From NCBI GenBank assembly GCA_021827285.1, contig JAKAWM010000089.1, positions 1 through 8,722 on the forward strand: a DNA stretch of 8,722 nucleotides, read 5' to 3'. Shown one piece after another: positions 1 through 6,522 of the stretch. The stretch comes from Actinomycetes bacterium. Its GTDB lineage: Bacteria; Actinomycetota; Acidimicrobiia; Acidimicrobiales; Palsa-688. Position 1 is the stretch's first letter. Each line of letters opens with the position of its first letter. Under the pieces are notes generated by a model that saw only the letters and a program-made list of their open reading frames with translations, ran no database searches and was not told the DNA's origin. Made by a program: the position numbers and the translations under genes.

Positions 1-1131
1 GATGACGGCAACGCCGCCGGCCAGCTTGGCCAAGCGCTCCTGGAGCTTCTCACGGTCCCAATCGGACTCCGTCTCGTCGATCTCCTTTTTGATCTGGGCG
101 ATCCGGGCCTTTACGTCGGCCTCCGAACCGGCTCCTTCGACGATCGTGGTGGAGTCCTTGTCCACCACGACCTTGCGGGCACGGCCCAGAAGGTCGAGGC
201 TCGTGTTTTCGAGCTTGAGGCCGAGCTCCTCGGAGACCACCTGGCAGCTGGTCAGGATGGCAATGTCGGCGAGCATGGCCTTGCGCCGTTCCCCGAAGCC
301 GGGGGCCTTCACCGCCACGCTGTTGAAGGTGCCCCGGATCTTGTTGACCACCAGCGTGGCCAGAGCTTCACCGTCCACGTCCTCTGCTATCACAAGTAGG
401 GGCTTACCCGTCTGCATGACCTTTTCGAGGATGGCGATCAGGTCGTGGGCGGAGCTGATCTTCTGGTTGGCAACGAGGATATAGGGATCCTCCAGCACCG
501 CCTCTTGACGGTCCTGGTCGGTGATGAAGTAGGGCGAGATGTAGCCCTTATCGAACTGCATCCCCTCCGTGAACTCGAGCTCCAAGCCGAAGGTGTTGGA
601 CTCCTCGACGGTCACGACGCCGTCCTTACCCACCTTGTCGATGGCATTGGCGATGACCTCACCGATGGACGAGTCAGCGGCCGAGATGGACGCCACCTGA
701 GCTATCTCGGCCTTGTCGTCAACGTCCTTGGCCAAGCCGTGGATGGACTGCACGGCCACGGCTACGGCCCGCTCGATGCCCTTTTTAAGCGACAGCGGGT
801 TTGCTCCCGCGGCCACATTGCGGAGGCCCTCGCGGACCAGGCCCTGAGCCAGGACGGTGGCCGTTGTGGTGCCATCGCCGGCGACGTCGTTGGTCTTGGT
901 CGCCACCTCCTTCACCAGCTGGGCACCCATGTTCTCGAAGTGGTCCTCGAGCTCGATCTCTTTGGCAATGGTGACGCCGTCGTTGGTGATAGTGGGTGCT
1001 CCCCACTTCTTGGATATGACGACGTTGCGACCCTTGGGCCCGAGGGTCACCTTCACGGTGTCGGCGAGCTTGTTGACTCCGGCCTCGAGGCCCCGCCGGG
1101 CCTTCTCATCGAAGTTGAGCTGCTTAGACAC
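1..1131 (-). CDS. groEL: Chaperonin GroEL (60 kDa), N-terminal 377 residues, cut by window edge
   Basis: This is the large chaperonin subunit, an ATP-driven double-ring folding machine in the cytoplasm that works with the GroES lid. I translated the whole segment: it is open and collinear with GroEL from MSKQLNFDEKARRGLEAG to EKLQERLAKLAGGVAVI. Visible family signatures are LGPKGRNV (about residues 30-37), NDGVTIAK with Asp51, and GDGTTTAT (85-92) with Asp86, which are ATP-site residues of the equatorial domain. The apical domain follows, and the window stops as the chain re-enters the intermediate domain. The second catalytic Asp (near 398 in E. coli) and the C-terminal tail lie outside, so I cannot tell whether the tail is Gly-Met-rich or His-rich (the latter is typical of actinobacterial GroEL1). 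The GTG start shares one base with the groES stop (TAGTG), implying translational coupling. It is transcribed with groES from the CIRCE promoter. There is no frameshift. Confidence 0.98.
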   Translation of the reverse strand, partial: MSKQLNFDEKARRGLEAGVNKLADTVKVTLGPKGRNVVISKKWGAPTITNDGVTIAKEIELEDHFENMGAQLVKEVATKTNDVAGDGTTTATVLAQGLVREGLRNVAAGANPLSLKKGIERAVAVAVQSIHGLAKDVDDKAEIAQVASISAADSSIGEVIANAIDKVGKDGVVTVEESNTFGLELEFTEGMQFDKGYISPYFITDQDRQEAVLEDPYILVANQKISSAHDLIAILEKVMQTGKPLLVIAEDVDGEALATLVVNKIRGTFNSVAVKAPGFGERRKAMLADIAILTSCQVVSEELGLKLENTSLDLLGRARKVVVDKDSTTIVEGAGSEADVKARIAQIKKEIDETESDWDREKLQERLAKLAGGVAVI

Positions 1132-1424
1132 TACTTCTTCACCTTGGCCAAGACGTCACGGCTGTTGAGGACGAGGAGATCCTCGCCGTCAATCGTCACT
1201 TCGGTGCCGCCGTACTTGGAGTACAGGACGGTGTCGCCGACCTTGATGTCGATCGGGATGAGCTCGCCCGTGTTGTCGGCCCGCCGGCCGGGCCCGACGG
1301 CCAGGACCTCGCCCTGCTGTGGCTTCTCCTTGGCCGTGTCGGGGATGACGAGGCCCGATGCGGTCCTCTCCTCTGCTTCGTTGGGTCGTACAACGATACG
1401 ATCGTCGAGTGGCTGCAAAGTCAT
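1131..1424 (-). CDS. groES: Co-chaperonin GroES (10 kDa)
   Basis: This is the heptameric lid of the GroEL cage, cytoplasmic, 97 residues, which is the normal family length. It begins MTLQPLDDRIVVRP, typical of GroES. The mobile loop that docks on GroEL spans about residues 16-33 and contains the hydrophobic contact tripeptide LVI (25-27, inside GLVIPDTA). The later GEVLAVGPG (38-46) and VGDTVLYSKYGGTEV (62-76) segments form the family beta-barrel. The ATG at 1424 has a good Shine-Dalgarno, GGAGG at 1432-1436, 7 bases upstream, and a CIRCE operator 36 bases upstream of the start. It is the first gene of a groES-groEL operon; its stop overlaps the groEL GTG by one base. The start and function are secure. 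Confidence 0.98.
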   Translation of the reverse strand: MTLQPLDDRIVVRPNEAEERTASGLVIPDTAKEKPQQGEVLAVGPGRRADNTGELIPIDIKVGDTVLYSKYGGTEVTIDGEDLLVLNSRDVLAKVKK

Positions 1425-1460
1425 GATGTGGCCTCCATATGGGTCAACCGGTTCACCCGG

Positions 1461-1487
1461 TTAGCACTCTCACCGGACGAGTGCTAA
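1461..1487. promoter_or_regulatory. CIRCE operator (HrcA-binding inverted repeat)
   Basis: The half-sites TTAGCACTC (1461-1469) and GAGTGCTAA (1479-1487) are separated by exactly 9 bases, a perfect match to the CIRCE consensus. In characterised bacteria HrcA dimers bind this element and repress groESL until heat shock. Here it lies immediately downstream of the predicted -10 of the groES promoter, so the start of transcription would fall inside it. HrcA itself is not encoded in the window. I saw no HspR-type HAIR element (CTTGAGT-N7-ACTCAAG) nearby, so HrcA is the only heat-shock repressor I can infer. Confidence 0.96.
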
Positions 1488-1515
1488 AGATAGCCGCTCC
1501 TGAGCGTTAGTTCAA
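1487..1515 (-). promoter_or_regulatory. Predicted sigma-A-type promoter of groES-groEL
   Basis: Read on the minus strand, TTGAAC (1510-1515) is separated by exactly 17 bases from TATCTT (1487-1492). This is a good match to the -35 TTGACA and -10 TATAAT elements with optimal spacing. The -10 abuts the CIRCE element, so initiation would be near base 1480 inside the operator and the leader would be about 55 bases. This geometry is the usual one for HrcA repression. It is predicted from sequence only. Confidence 0.75.
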
Positions 1516-1580
1516 ACGGCTCTCCAAACGCGGCCTCCGCCCGGCTCCGGACCGCCCCGACGCGCAAAAGCCGCAGCCGC

Positions 1581-1600
1581 GGCTAAGGGGTGGTTTAGCC
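1581..1600. repeat. Short inverted repeat in the groES/whiB divergent intergenic region
   Basis: GGCTAA (1581-1586) and TTAGCC (1595-1600) form a 6-bp inverted repeat around an 8-base spacer, about 75 bases upstream of the annotated whiB ATG. It could be a regulator half-site pair or a leader hairpin, but a 6-bp stem can occur by chance in 170 bp of GC-rich DNA. The rest of the region between the groES promoter and whiB (about 1516-1673) shows no convincing promoter for whiB and no terminator. Confidence 0.3.
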
Positions 1601-1673
1601 CCAGGCCGGCTGGGTAGGGTCCAGAAGGCTCCGTACGGCCTGACCTGGGGCCTTTAGACCGGGCCCTGCTCAG

Positions 1674-2141
1674 ATGGCAGGGCGAACGAGGACCCAGCCA
1701 CCTGGAGAACTGTTGGGACACTACCCTCCGTCACTAGCCAGACTAGCGCCTGACGATGGCGGCTCCCGCTGGCGCCCAGTCCCGAACCCGCGGGCTCGGC
1801 GAAACCGTTGGCTCCTGCAGCCTGCAGAGGGCGCTGGCGACCTGGCCAGTCACTGGCCAACGGCGAGAGACCAGGCGAACTGGCGCGACCAAGCCGCGTG
1901 CCGTGACCTGCCCACCGAGTTTTTCTTTCCCGTCGGTCACGGCTCCCTCGCCCGGGCGCAGGCCGAAGTGGCCAAAGCCGTGTGCCAGGACTGCCCGGTG
2001 CGATCGGACTGCCTGCTGTTCTCGATGGTGACCAACGCTGAGTACGGCGTCTTTGGGGGCCTGTCCGAGGATGAACGCCGAGCCTTGCGGCGCCGTCTTG
2101 GACCGTCCTACGACGCCGGCCAGCTCGAGGAGACGGCGTAA
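1674..2141 (+). CDS. WhiB-like (Wbl) iron-sulfur transcriptional regulator
   Basis: Wbl proteins are small cytoplasmic regulators that hold a [4Fe-4S] cluster and act with the housekeeping sigma factor on sporulation, redox or stress genes. The core (residues about 69-142 of 155) has the four cluster cysteines Cys76, Cys104, Cys107 and Cys113 in the C-X27-C-X2-C-X5-C order (CQDCPVRSDC at 104-113). It also has the FFPVG segment (84-88), the turn motif GVFGGL (125-130) and the basic SEDERRALRRRLG tail. The usual Wbl turn is GVWGG; Trp is replaced by Phe here. The core resembles WhiB1-type proteins of about 85 residues, so roughly 68 N-terminal residues are extra, Arg/Pro/Trp-rich and not recognised. 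The ATG at 1674 has no good ribosome site. TTG at 1713 (142 residues) follows GGAGAA at 1704-1709 and is a credible alternative, because the first ~27 codons have visibly less GC at third positions than the core. It is divergent from groES and convergent with the peptidase gene. Confidence 0.9.
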   Translation: MAGRTRTQPPGELLGHYPPSLARLAPDDGGSRWRPVPNPRARRNRWLLQPAEGAGDLASHWPTARDQANWRDQAACRDLPTEFFFPVGHGSLARAQAEVAKAVCQDCPVRSDCLLFSMVTNAEYGVFGGLSEDERRALRRRLGPSYDAGQLEETA

Positions 2142-2201
2142 GCGCGGCCTAGGCGCCCAGGGTGCGGCGTGAGGCGCGACCTAGGCGCCCAGGGTGCGAC
2201 G
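2142..2201. repeat. Two-copy tandem duplication between convergent genes
   Basis: Copies at 2142-2169 and 2174-2201 are 28 bases long, differ at two positions and have a 32-bp period. The 19-base core CCTAGGCGCCCAGGGTGCG is identical in both (2148-2166 and 2180-2198). The right copy encodes the last residues of the minus-strand peptidase (RRTLGA) plus its TAG stop. The left copy repeats the same codons and stop just past the gene. This looks like a local duplication of the 3' end of the gene rather than a mobile element, since no transposase or target-site signature is present. Confidence 0.85.
2148..2193 (-). terminator. Possible hairpin terminator of the peptidase-end transcript
   Basis: On the minus strand each duplicated unit reads CCTGGGCGCCTAGG and is nearly self-complementary. 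The arm at 2180-2193 can pair with the arm at 2148-2161 over 14 bp with two G-U wobbles and no mismatch, enclosing an 18-base loop. The stop codon of the peptidase sits in the 5' arm. In plus-strand RNA the two wobbles become A-C mismatches, so the hairpin favours the minus-strand transcript. No U-run follows, so this is not a classic intrinsic terminator; it could act as an L-shaped terminator or as a 3'-end stabiliser. Confidence 0.45.
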
Positions 2202-4280
2202 AAAGAAGTCGGCCTCCAGCAAGAGCAGGTTCTCGGCCACATCTTCGCGCGCCGCCATGTGCGTGATCCCCGGCAGGGGCAGCACCTGGTGGGGCCGGCC
2301 GGCCGAAAGTAGCGCGGCGGACAGCCGGATGGTGTGGGCCGCGTAGACGTTGTCGTCCACCAGCCCGTGGACGAGCAGCAGGGGCCGTTTTAGCCCTGCC
2401 GCCCGGGCCATCAGCGACGAGCGCTCGTAGGCCTCCGGCTCTGCGTCTGGGTGACCCAGGAAGCGTTCGGTGTAGTAGGTGTCGTACAGGTGCCAGTCGG
2501 TGACCGGGGCACCGGCAAATGCGGCATGGAAGACGTCCGGTCGTTCCATCACGGCCAGGGCCGCCAGGTAACCGCCAAACGACCAGCCCTCGATGCCGAC
2601 CCGGCCGAGGTCAAGTTCGGGCACTTCCGCCGCCGCCCCTTGGAGGGCGTCCACCTGGTCCTGCAGGACCGGGCCAGCGAGGTCGCCATAGATCGCGCGC
2701 TCCCACGCCGGCCCCCGCCCGGGCGTCCCCCTCCCGTCCGCCGTCACCACGGCAAAACCCTGGTCGGCTAGCCACTGCGCCTCCAACCAGCCCGAGCGCG
2801 CCTTCATAACCGTCTGGTGGCCGGGACCGCCGTACGGTGCCATGATGACCGGCAGCCGGCCTCCCCGGTGCCCAGTGGGAAGCACGATACCGACGCTCAG
2901 CCGCCTCTCACCGACCTTCAGGAAAAAGACGGCCGGTTCGAGCACCGGCACTTCTGCTGTGGACAGCAAACGCCGCGATGGCGAACCATCCATGTAGACC
3001 GAACTGCGGGCCCCATGCCACCCCATGGAACGTTCGCTCAATACCCTCACCTGCCCGTCGCCAAAGGCGGCAGACACACCTCCGTTGCCGGTCAACTTTT
3101 CCAGGCCTTCCCCCGCTGACCATCTCCAGGCCTCGACAACCTCGGGTTCACCCTCAGCCGAGGCGGTAAAGACAACTGACCGACCGGTGCTGGTCACTTC
3201 TCGCACCTGGAGCCCGGGGTGGGTGACGGCCTTGCCGGCTACGGAGAGCCCGCGTGCTCCTTGCTCGTTGACCGCCCACACCAGCCGACCGTCCTCCAGC
3301 CAGGCTGGGAGCCCCGGCACCCGGTCCACCCAAGGGTCGTCCGTGGTCGTGACCAAGGGCGCGGTCTCCCCGGTGCTGAGATCTACCTCCAGCACGGCGC
3401 TGGCCTTGTGGTCCCGTTGCTCTACGAGGACGAGAGGCGGCCCGAAGCGGCTCCAATGCACGGCCACCAGGTAGGAGAAGCGGTCGTGGTCCCAGCGGAT
3501 CTCCTGACGGGCCCCGCCAGGAGCGGCCTCCAGGTGCCAGAGGGAGACCATGGCGTCCGGCCCGCCGGCTGCAGGATAGCGGTGGGGCTGGGGCTTGGCG
3601 GCAGGGTGGGCCGGGTCGGACGTCCACCAGGTCCCAACCGGCGAGTTGTCCACCCGCGCCGCCAGGAGCGAGCGGCCATCCGGCGCCCACCAAAAGCCTC
3701 GGCGGCGCCCCATTTCCTCAGCGGCGACGAACTCGGCAGCGCCCCAGGTCACCTCCTCAGCGTCAGCACCTTCCTGGGCCAGCACCATGGCGGGCTGATG
3801 GCCCCCGCTCGCGACCAGGCATAGGGCCGGACCGGACAGGAAGGCCACCGCTTGACCCGTTGGGGCGGGCCTCGGATCGACCACCCCGGGCAACGCCGGC
3901 AGTTGCCTTGCGGGCCGGCCGGCGGAGGTCAGGTCCGTCCACCACAGCTTCCCCCCGAGAGCAAAGGCCGCGTGCTCGACGGCCTCGTCACAGCCGTAAC
4001 CGACGATCCCCTCGGCGCGCTCGCGCGCCCTCTCCCGGCGGGCGCGCTCTTCTGGCGGCACCTCTTCGGCACCGGTCTGCAGTAACTGGGCCGGGTTGGC
4101 CGCTTCGCGCTCCTGCCCGGTGGCTACGTCGTACACCCACAATGATGTTGCCGGGTCGTCGCCCGCTGGTGAGCGTAGGAAAACCACCCGCTCACCCCCC
4201 GGTGGCACGGTAAAATCATGAGGCGCACCAAGAGAAAACCGGCGCGTGCGTGCCTGCTGGCGTGGGAAGGAGAGGGCCAC
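2181..4280 (-). CDS. S9B dipeptidyl peptidase IV-type serine peptidase
   Basis: The enzyme is predicted to release N-terminal dipeptides, classically X-Pro or X-Ala, from peptides. It has 699 residues with an N-terminal beta-propeller (about 20-450) and a C-terminal alpha/beta-hydrolase domain (about 455-699). The nucleophile is Ser567 in GWSFGG (565-570), the acid is Asp642 in HGLVDDNV (638-645) and the base is His674 in GITHMA. The propeller carries the paired Glu188-Glu189 in AEFVAAEEM, the S9B signature that grips the substrate amino terminus. Tyr483 in PYGGPG (oxyanion) and YYTERF (602-607) also match DPP IV. These favour DPP IV over prolyl oligopeptidase or acylaminoacyl peptidase. I see no signal peptide or membrane segment, so it is probably cytoplasmic. 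GTG at 4280 starts 3 bases after the tsaD stop with no clear Shine-Dalgarno, which suggests coupling; the following ARTRRFSLGAP segment fits family N-termini. Substrate preference is inferred. Confidence 0.93.
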   Translation of the reverse strand: MALSFPRQQARTRRFSLGAPHDFTVPPGGERVVFLRSPAGDDPATSLWVYDVATGQEREAANPAQLLQTGAEEVPPEERARRERARERAEGIVGYGCDEAVEHAAFALGGKLWWTDLTSAGRPARQLPALPGVVDPRPAPTGQAVAFLSGPALCLVASGGHQPAMVLAQEGADAEEVTWGAAEFVAAEEMGRRRGFWWAPDGRSLLAARVDNSPVGTWWTSDPAHPAAKPQPHRYPAAGGPDAMVSLWHLEAAPGGARQEIRWDHDRFSYLVAVHWSRFGPPLVLVEQRDHKASAVLEVDLSTGETAPLVTTTDDPWVDRVPGLPAWLEDGRLVWAVNEQGARGLSVAGKAVTHPGLQVREVTSTGRSVVFTASAEGEPEVVEAWRWSAGEGLEKLTGNGGVSAAFGDGQVRVLSERSMGWHGARSSVYMDGSPSRRLLSTAEVPVLEPAVFFLKVGERRLSVGIVLPTGHRGGRLPVIMAPYGGPGHQTVMKARSGWLEAQWLADQGFAVVTADGRGTPGRGPAWERAIYGDLAGPVLQDQVDALQGAAAEVPELDLGRVGIEGWSFGGYLAALAVMERPDVFHAAFAGAPVTDWHLYDTYYTERFLGHPDAEPEAYERSSLMARAAGLKRPLLLVHGLVDDNVYAAHTIRLSAALLSAGRPHQVLPLPGITHMAAREDVAENLLLLEADFFRRTLGA

Positions 4281-4283
4281 CGC

Positions 4284-5291
4284 CTACACCAGGGGCAATT
4301 TGAGATTGGGGTCGGCGGCGGCACCGAGGGGGGTGGGCCCGTCTGCCCGCAGGCGGTACCAGGCGGTGGCCCCGATCATGGCCGCGTTGTCGGTGCACAT
4401 GGCTCGTGACGGTATAAAGGCGCTACGGCCGTCGGCCACGCAAGCCTCCCTCACCCTTTCCCGTAGCGACGTGTTGGCGGCCACGCCTCCCCCGATGCAA
4501 ATGGCCTTGGCACCAACCTCGCCGGCGGCCCGGCGGGCCTTGGTCACGAGAACGTCAACCACCGCCTCTTGGAAACTGGCCGCCACGTCGCAGACCCGCA
4601 CCTCGGGATGAGCCTTGACATAGCGGACCACTGAAGTCTTGAGCCCGCTGAAGGAGAAATCGTAACCTACCCCGGCCAGGCCACGGGGAAAGGCAATAGC
4701 CGTGGCGTCCCCCTGCCCCGCTTCACGTTCGATGGCCGGGCCGCCGGGGTACCCGAGGCCCAAGAACCGGGCCACCTTGTCAAAGGCCTCTCCGGCCGCG
4801 TCATCTATCGTCTGGCCGAGCAGGCGGTACTCCACCCCGCCCTGCCCGTCGCTTTGCATACAAATGAGCAGGGTGTGCCCACCCGAGACCAGCAGGACCA
4901 CGGTTGGCAGGGACAGCTCGGGATCCTCAAGGAAGGCGGCGTGAAGGTGGCCTTCCATGTGGTTGACCCCCACAAAAGGCAGTCCCCACGACCAGGCGTA
5001 GGCCTTGGCCGCGCTCACCCCAACCAGGAGAGAGCCGATCAGCCCGGGGCCTATGGTGGCCGCCACGGCATCAAGTTGCCCAGGCTCCACGCTCGCCTTC
5101 GTCATCGCGTCAGCCACGACAGGGCCCAGCAACTCGAGGTGGTGCCGGCTGGCCACCTCGGGCACGACCCCGCCAAAGGTCGTGTGGACGGCGGTCTGGC
5201 TGCTGACCACTGACGAGAGCACCCGGCGGCCATCCTCTACCACGGCAGCGGCCGTTTCGTCGCAGGAAGTCTCGATGGCGAGCACCTTCAC
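4284..5291 (-). CDS. tsaD: tRNA N6-adenosine threonylcarbamoyltransferase TsaD
   Basis: TsaD (Kae1/Qri7/Gcp family) transfers threonylcarbamoyl from TC-AMP to A37 of ANN-decoding tRNAs, working with TsaB and TsaE. Its 335 residues match the usual length (about 337). Visible features are the ASKHA start MKVLAIETSCDET, metal ligands His111 and His115 in NHMEGHLHAAF with Asp301 in TDNAAMIG, SGGHT (136-140), the E-A-F-D-K segment near 168-172, and the nucleotide loop GGGVAANTSLR (267-277). The GTG at 5291 overlaps the rimI stop by 4 bases (GTGA). AGGAG at 5299-5303, 7 bases upstream, supports this start. Older annotations as an O-sialoglycoprotein endopeptidase should not be carried over. All key residues are intact. 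Confidence 0.97.
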   Translation of the reverse strand: MKVLAIETSCDETAAAVVEDGRRVLSSVVSSQTAVHTTFGGVVPEVASRHHLELLGPVVADAMTKASVEPGQLDAVAATIGPGLIGSLLVGVSAAKAYAWSWGLPFVGVNHMEGHLHAAFLEDPELSLPTVVLLVSGGHTLLICMQSDGQGGVEYRLLGQTIDDAAGEAFDKVARFLGLGYPGGPAIEREAGQGDATAIAFPRGLAGVGYDFSFSGLKTSVVRYVKAHPEVRVCDVAASFQEAVVDVLVTKARRAAGEVGAKAICIGGGVAANTSLRERVREACVADGRSAFIPSRAMCTDNAAMIGATAWYRLRADGPTPLGAAADPNLKLPLV

Positions 5292-5806
5292 GCGGCCGCT
5301 CCTAAGCTGCGCAAGCGCTCTTGGACGTTGTCGGAGAGCAGCTCATAGAGCCACATAATGAGGGCGTCTTCACCCGTTTCGGCGTAGTAATTGCGCCGGA
5401 CCCCGGCACTTACGAAGCCGAACTTATGGTACAGCTGCTGGGCAGCGACATTGCTCATGCGGACTTCTAGCGTCATGGCAACACAATGACGACGGGTACT
5501 CTCTTGCGCCAGGTGCATCAGCAAGCGAGTGCCCAGGTGCTGGCGCCGCATGGGTGGAGCAACGGCCAGGTTGGTCACGTGCGCCTCGTCGGCCACGAAC
5601 ATGAGCCCGCCGTAGCCGGCGATCTTGCCGCCGGCGCGGCAGACGACATAGTAACGGGAACCGCCCTGTGCCAGTTCACTCGTGAACACGCCGAGCGTCC
5701 AAGGCTTGGGGTGAGCTCGGTGCTCGATACGCAGCACGGCGGGCAAGTGGCGCTTGTGCATGGGCTCGATCAGGATCTCCGCCAGGCGCGCCGGGTTGAG
5801 GGTCAT
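5288..5806 (-). CDS. rimI: Protein N-acetyltransferase RimI (GNAT family)
   Basis: RimI acetylates the N-terminal alanine of ribosomal protein S18 in E. coli; mycobacterial homologues accept other N-termini as well. The protein is 172 residues with one GNAT fold: IEPMHKRHLPAVLRIE at the N-terminus, strand AHVTNLAVAP (75-84), the acetyl-CoA loop RRQHLGTRLL (87-96), and then Glu114 and Tyr126. The latter pair has the same 12-residue spacing as the catalytic Glu103/Tyr115 of E. coli RimI. FGF at 129-131 is the common GNAT core. The ATG at 5806 overlaps the tsaB stop in an ATGA, which I prefer to an ATG 14 codons upstream that would run into tsaB. No strong Shine-Dalgarno is visible, so translation is probably coupled. 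Its position between tsaB and tsaD is the standard actinobacterial arrangement. The true substrates are not shown by the sequence. Confidence 0.94.
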   Translation of the reverse strand: MTLNPARLAEILIEPMHKRHLPAVLRIEHRAHPKPWTLGVFTSELAQGGSRYYVVCRAGGKIAGYGGLMFVADEAHVTNLAVAPPMRRQHLGTRLLMHLAQESTRRHCVAMTLEVRMSNVAAQQLYHKFGFVSAGVRRNYYAETGEDALIMWLYELLSDNVQERLRSLGAAA

Positions 5807-6522
5807 TGGACTGGCCGGTCGGCGATGGTCGAGGTCATTTGTTCCCAACGTATCCTCACATCGGCTTGGCGGAGGTAGAGGGGCTCGGGTAGGCCAGAAC
5901 CGGCGGGCCGGGGTTTGGCCAGCCGAACAGCTGCTATTTCAGCCACCACGAGCGGTGACGGCCAGATGTCAGCTGGCCCGCCCAGGTGCAGGCCCTGGCG
6001 CTCGAAGACATCCCGGTAACGCCAAGCTCCGTCGCCCACCACCAGGACCTCGCCTTGAAGAGATGCCAGTTCGGCGGCTAACTGTTCGGGATCGGCCAGC
6101 GCCGGTGGGTGGGCCTCGACTAGACCGTCGCCGGTTCTGGGCCCGTAACGCGCCCAAAAGACCTCGGACCTCCTCGCATCTACCACCGGTGCCACCGTGA
6201 CGGGGCGGCACCGGTGAGGGAACGCCAGTACCTCCAAACTGGTTACGCCCGCGGCAGGGACCTCGAGCGCCAGGGCTATGGACCTGGCGGCAGCCAACCC
6301 GACCCGCAGCCCAGTAAACAGTCCGGGCCCGACGTCCACTGCTACGGCGTCGAGGTCGGCCGGGCGAAGACCGGCACGCCGGCACAGGTCGTCTATGGCC
6401 GGCATCAGGATCTCGGAGTGGCGCCGGCCGGCGACGACGGTGAAGGAGGCGAGGGGCCGCCCGTCTGCCCACAGCGCGCAGCCGACCAGTTGGGTGGCCG
6501 TCTCGACGGCCAGGATCCTCAT
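5803..6522 (-). CDS. tsaB: t6A biosynthesis partner protein TsaB
   Basis: TsaB (YeaZ) is an inactive paralogue of TsaD that dimerises with it and, with TsaE, makes up the t6A synthase. It has 239 residues and begins MRILAVETATQLVGCALW, the degenerate ASHKA-type phosphate-1 region. Other signatures are RRHSEILMPAIDDL (33-46), GPGLFTGLRVGL (65-76; usually GPGSFTGLR) and VVDARRSEVFWARY. The C-terminus has the LYLRQADVR stretch typical of the family. The metal-binding HXXXH of TsaD is absent, as expected. The reading frame stays open about 96 codons upstream, but that part is an out-of-frame reading of tsaE. The ATG at 6522 overlaps the tsaE stop (ATGA) and follows a purine-rich GAGGAGG, so this start is well supported. 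Confidence 0.95.
   Translation of the reverse strand: MRILAVETATQLVGCALWADGRPLASFTVVAGRRHSEILMPAIDDLCRRAGLRPADLDAVAVDVGPGLFTGLRVGLAAARSIALALEVPAAGVTSLEVLAFPHRCRPVTVAPVVDARRSEVFWARYGPRTGDGLVEAHPPALADPEQLAAELASLQGEVLVVGDGAWRYRDVFERQGLHLGGPADIWPSPLVVAEIAAVRLAKPRPAGSGLPEPLYLRQADVRIRWEQMTSTIADRPVQ

Noticed and set aside
445..1464. A 339-codon open frame on the plus strand antisense to groEL and groES
   Set aside because: It is the mirror of a GC-rich, strongly conserved minus-strand coding region; its translation matches no family I know, and it runs through the CIRCE/promoter region.
1714..1745. A promoter for whiB using TTGGGA (1713-1718) and TAGCCA (1735-1740)
   Set aside because: The -10 match is poor and it lies within the annotated coding region; it would need a start codon downstream that is not present before the Wbl core.
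3154..3693. Long alternative-frame open frames inside the peptidase gene, on both strands
   Set aside because: They are shadows of the 699-codon gene. Their Arg/Pro/Gly-rich translations are typical of off-frame reading in GC-rich DNA, and the peptidase frame carries all catalytic residues.
5807..5848. A 14-codon upstream start for rimI
   Set aside because: It would run into the tsaB coding region, while the ATGA overlap at 5803-5806 follows the pattern of the neighbouring junctions.
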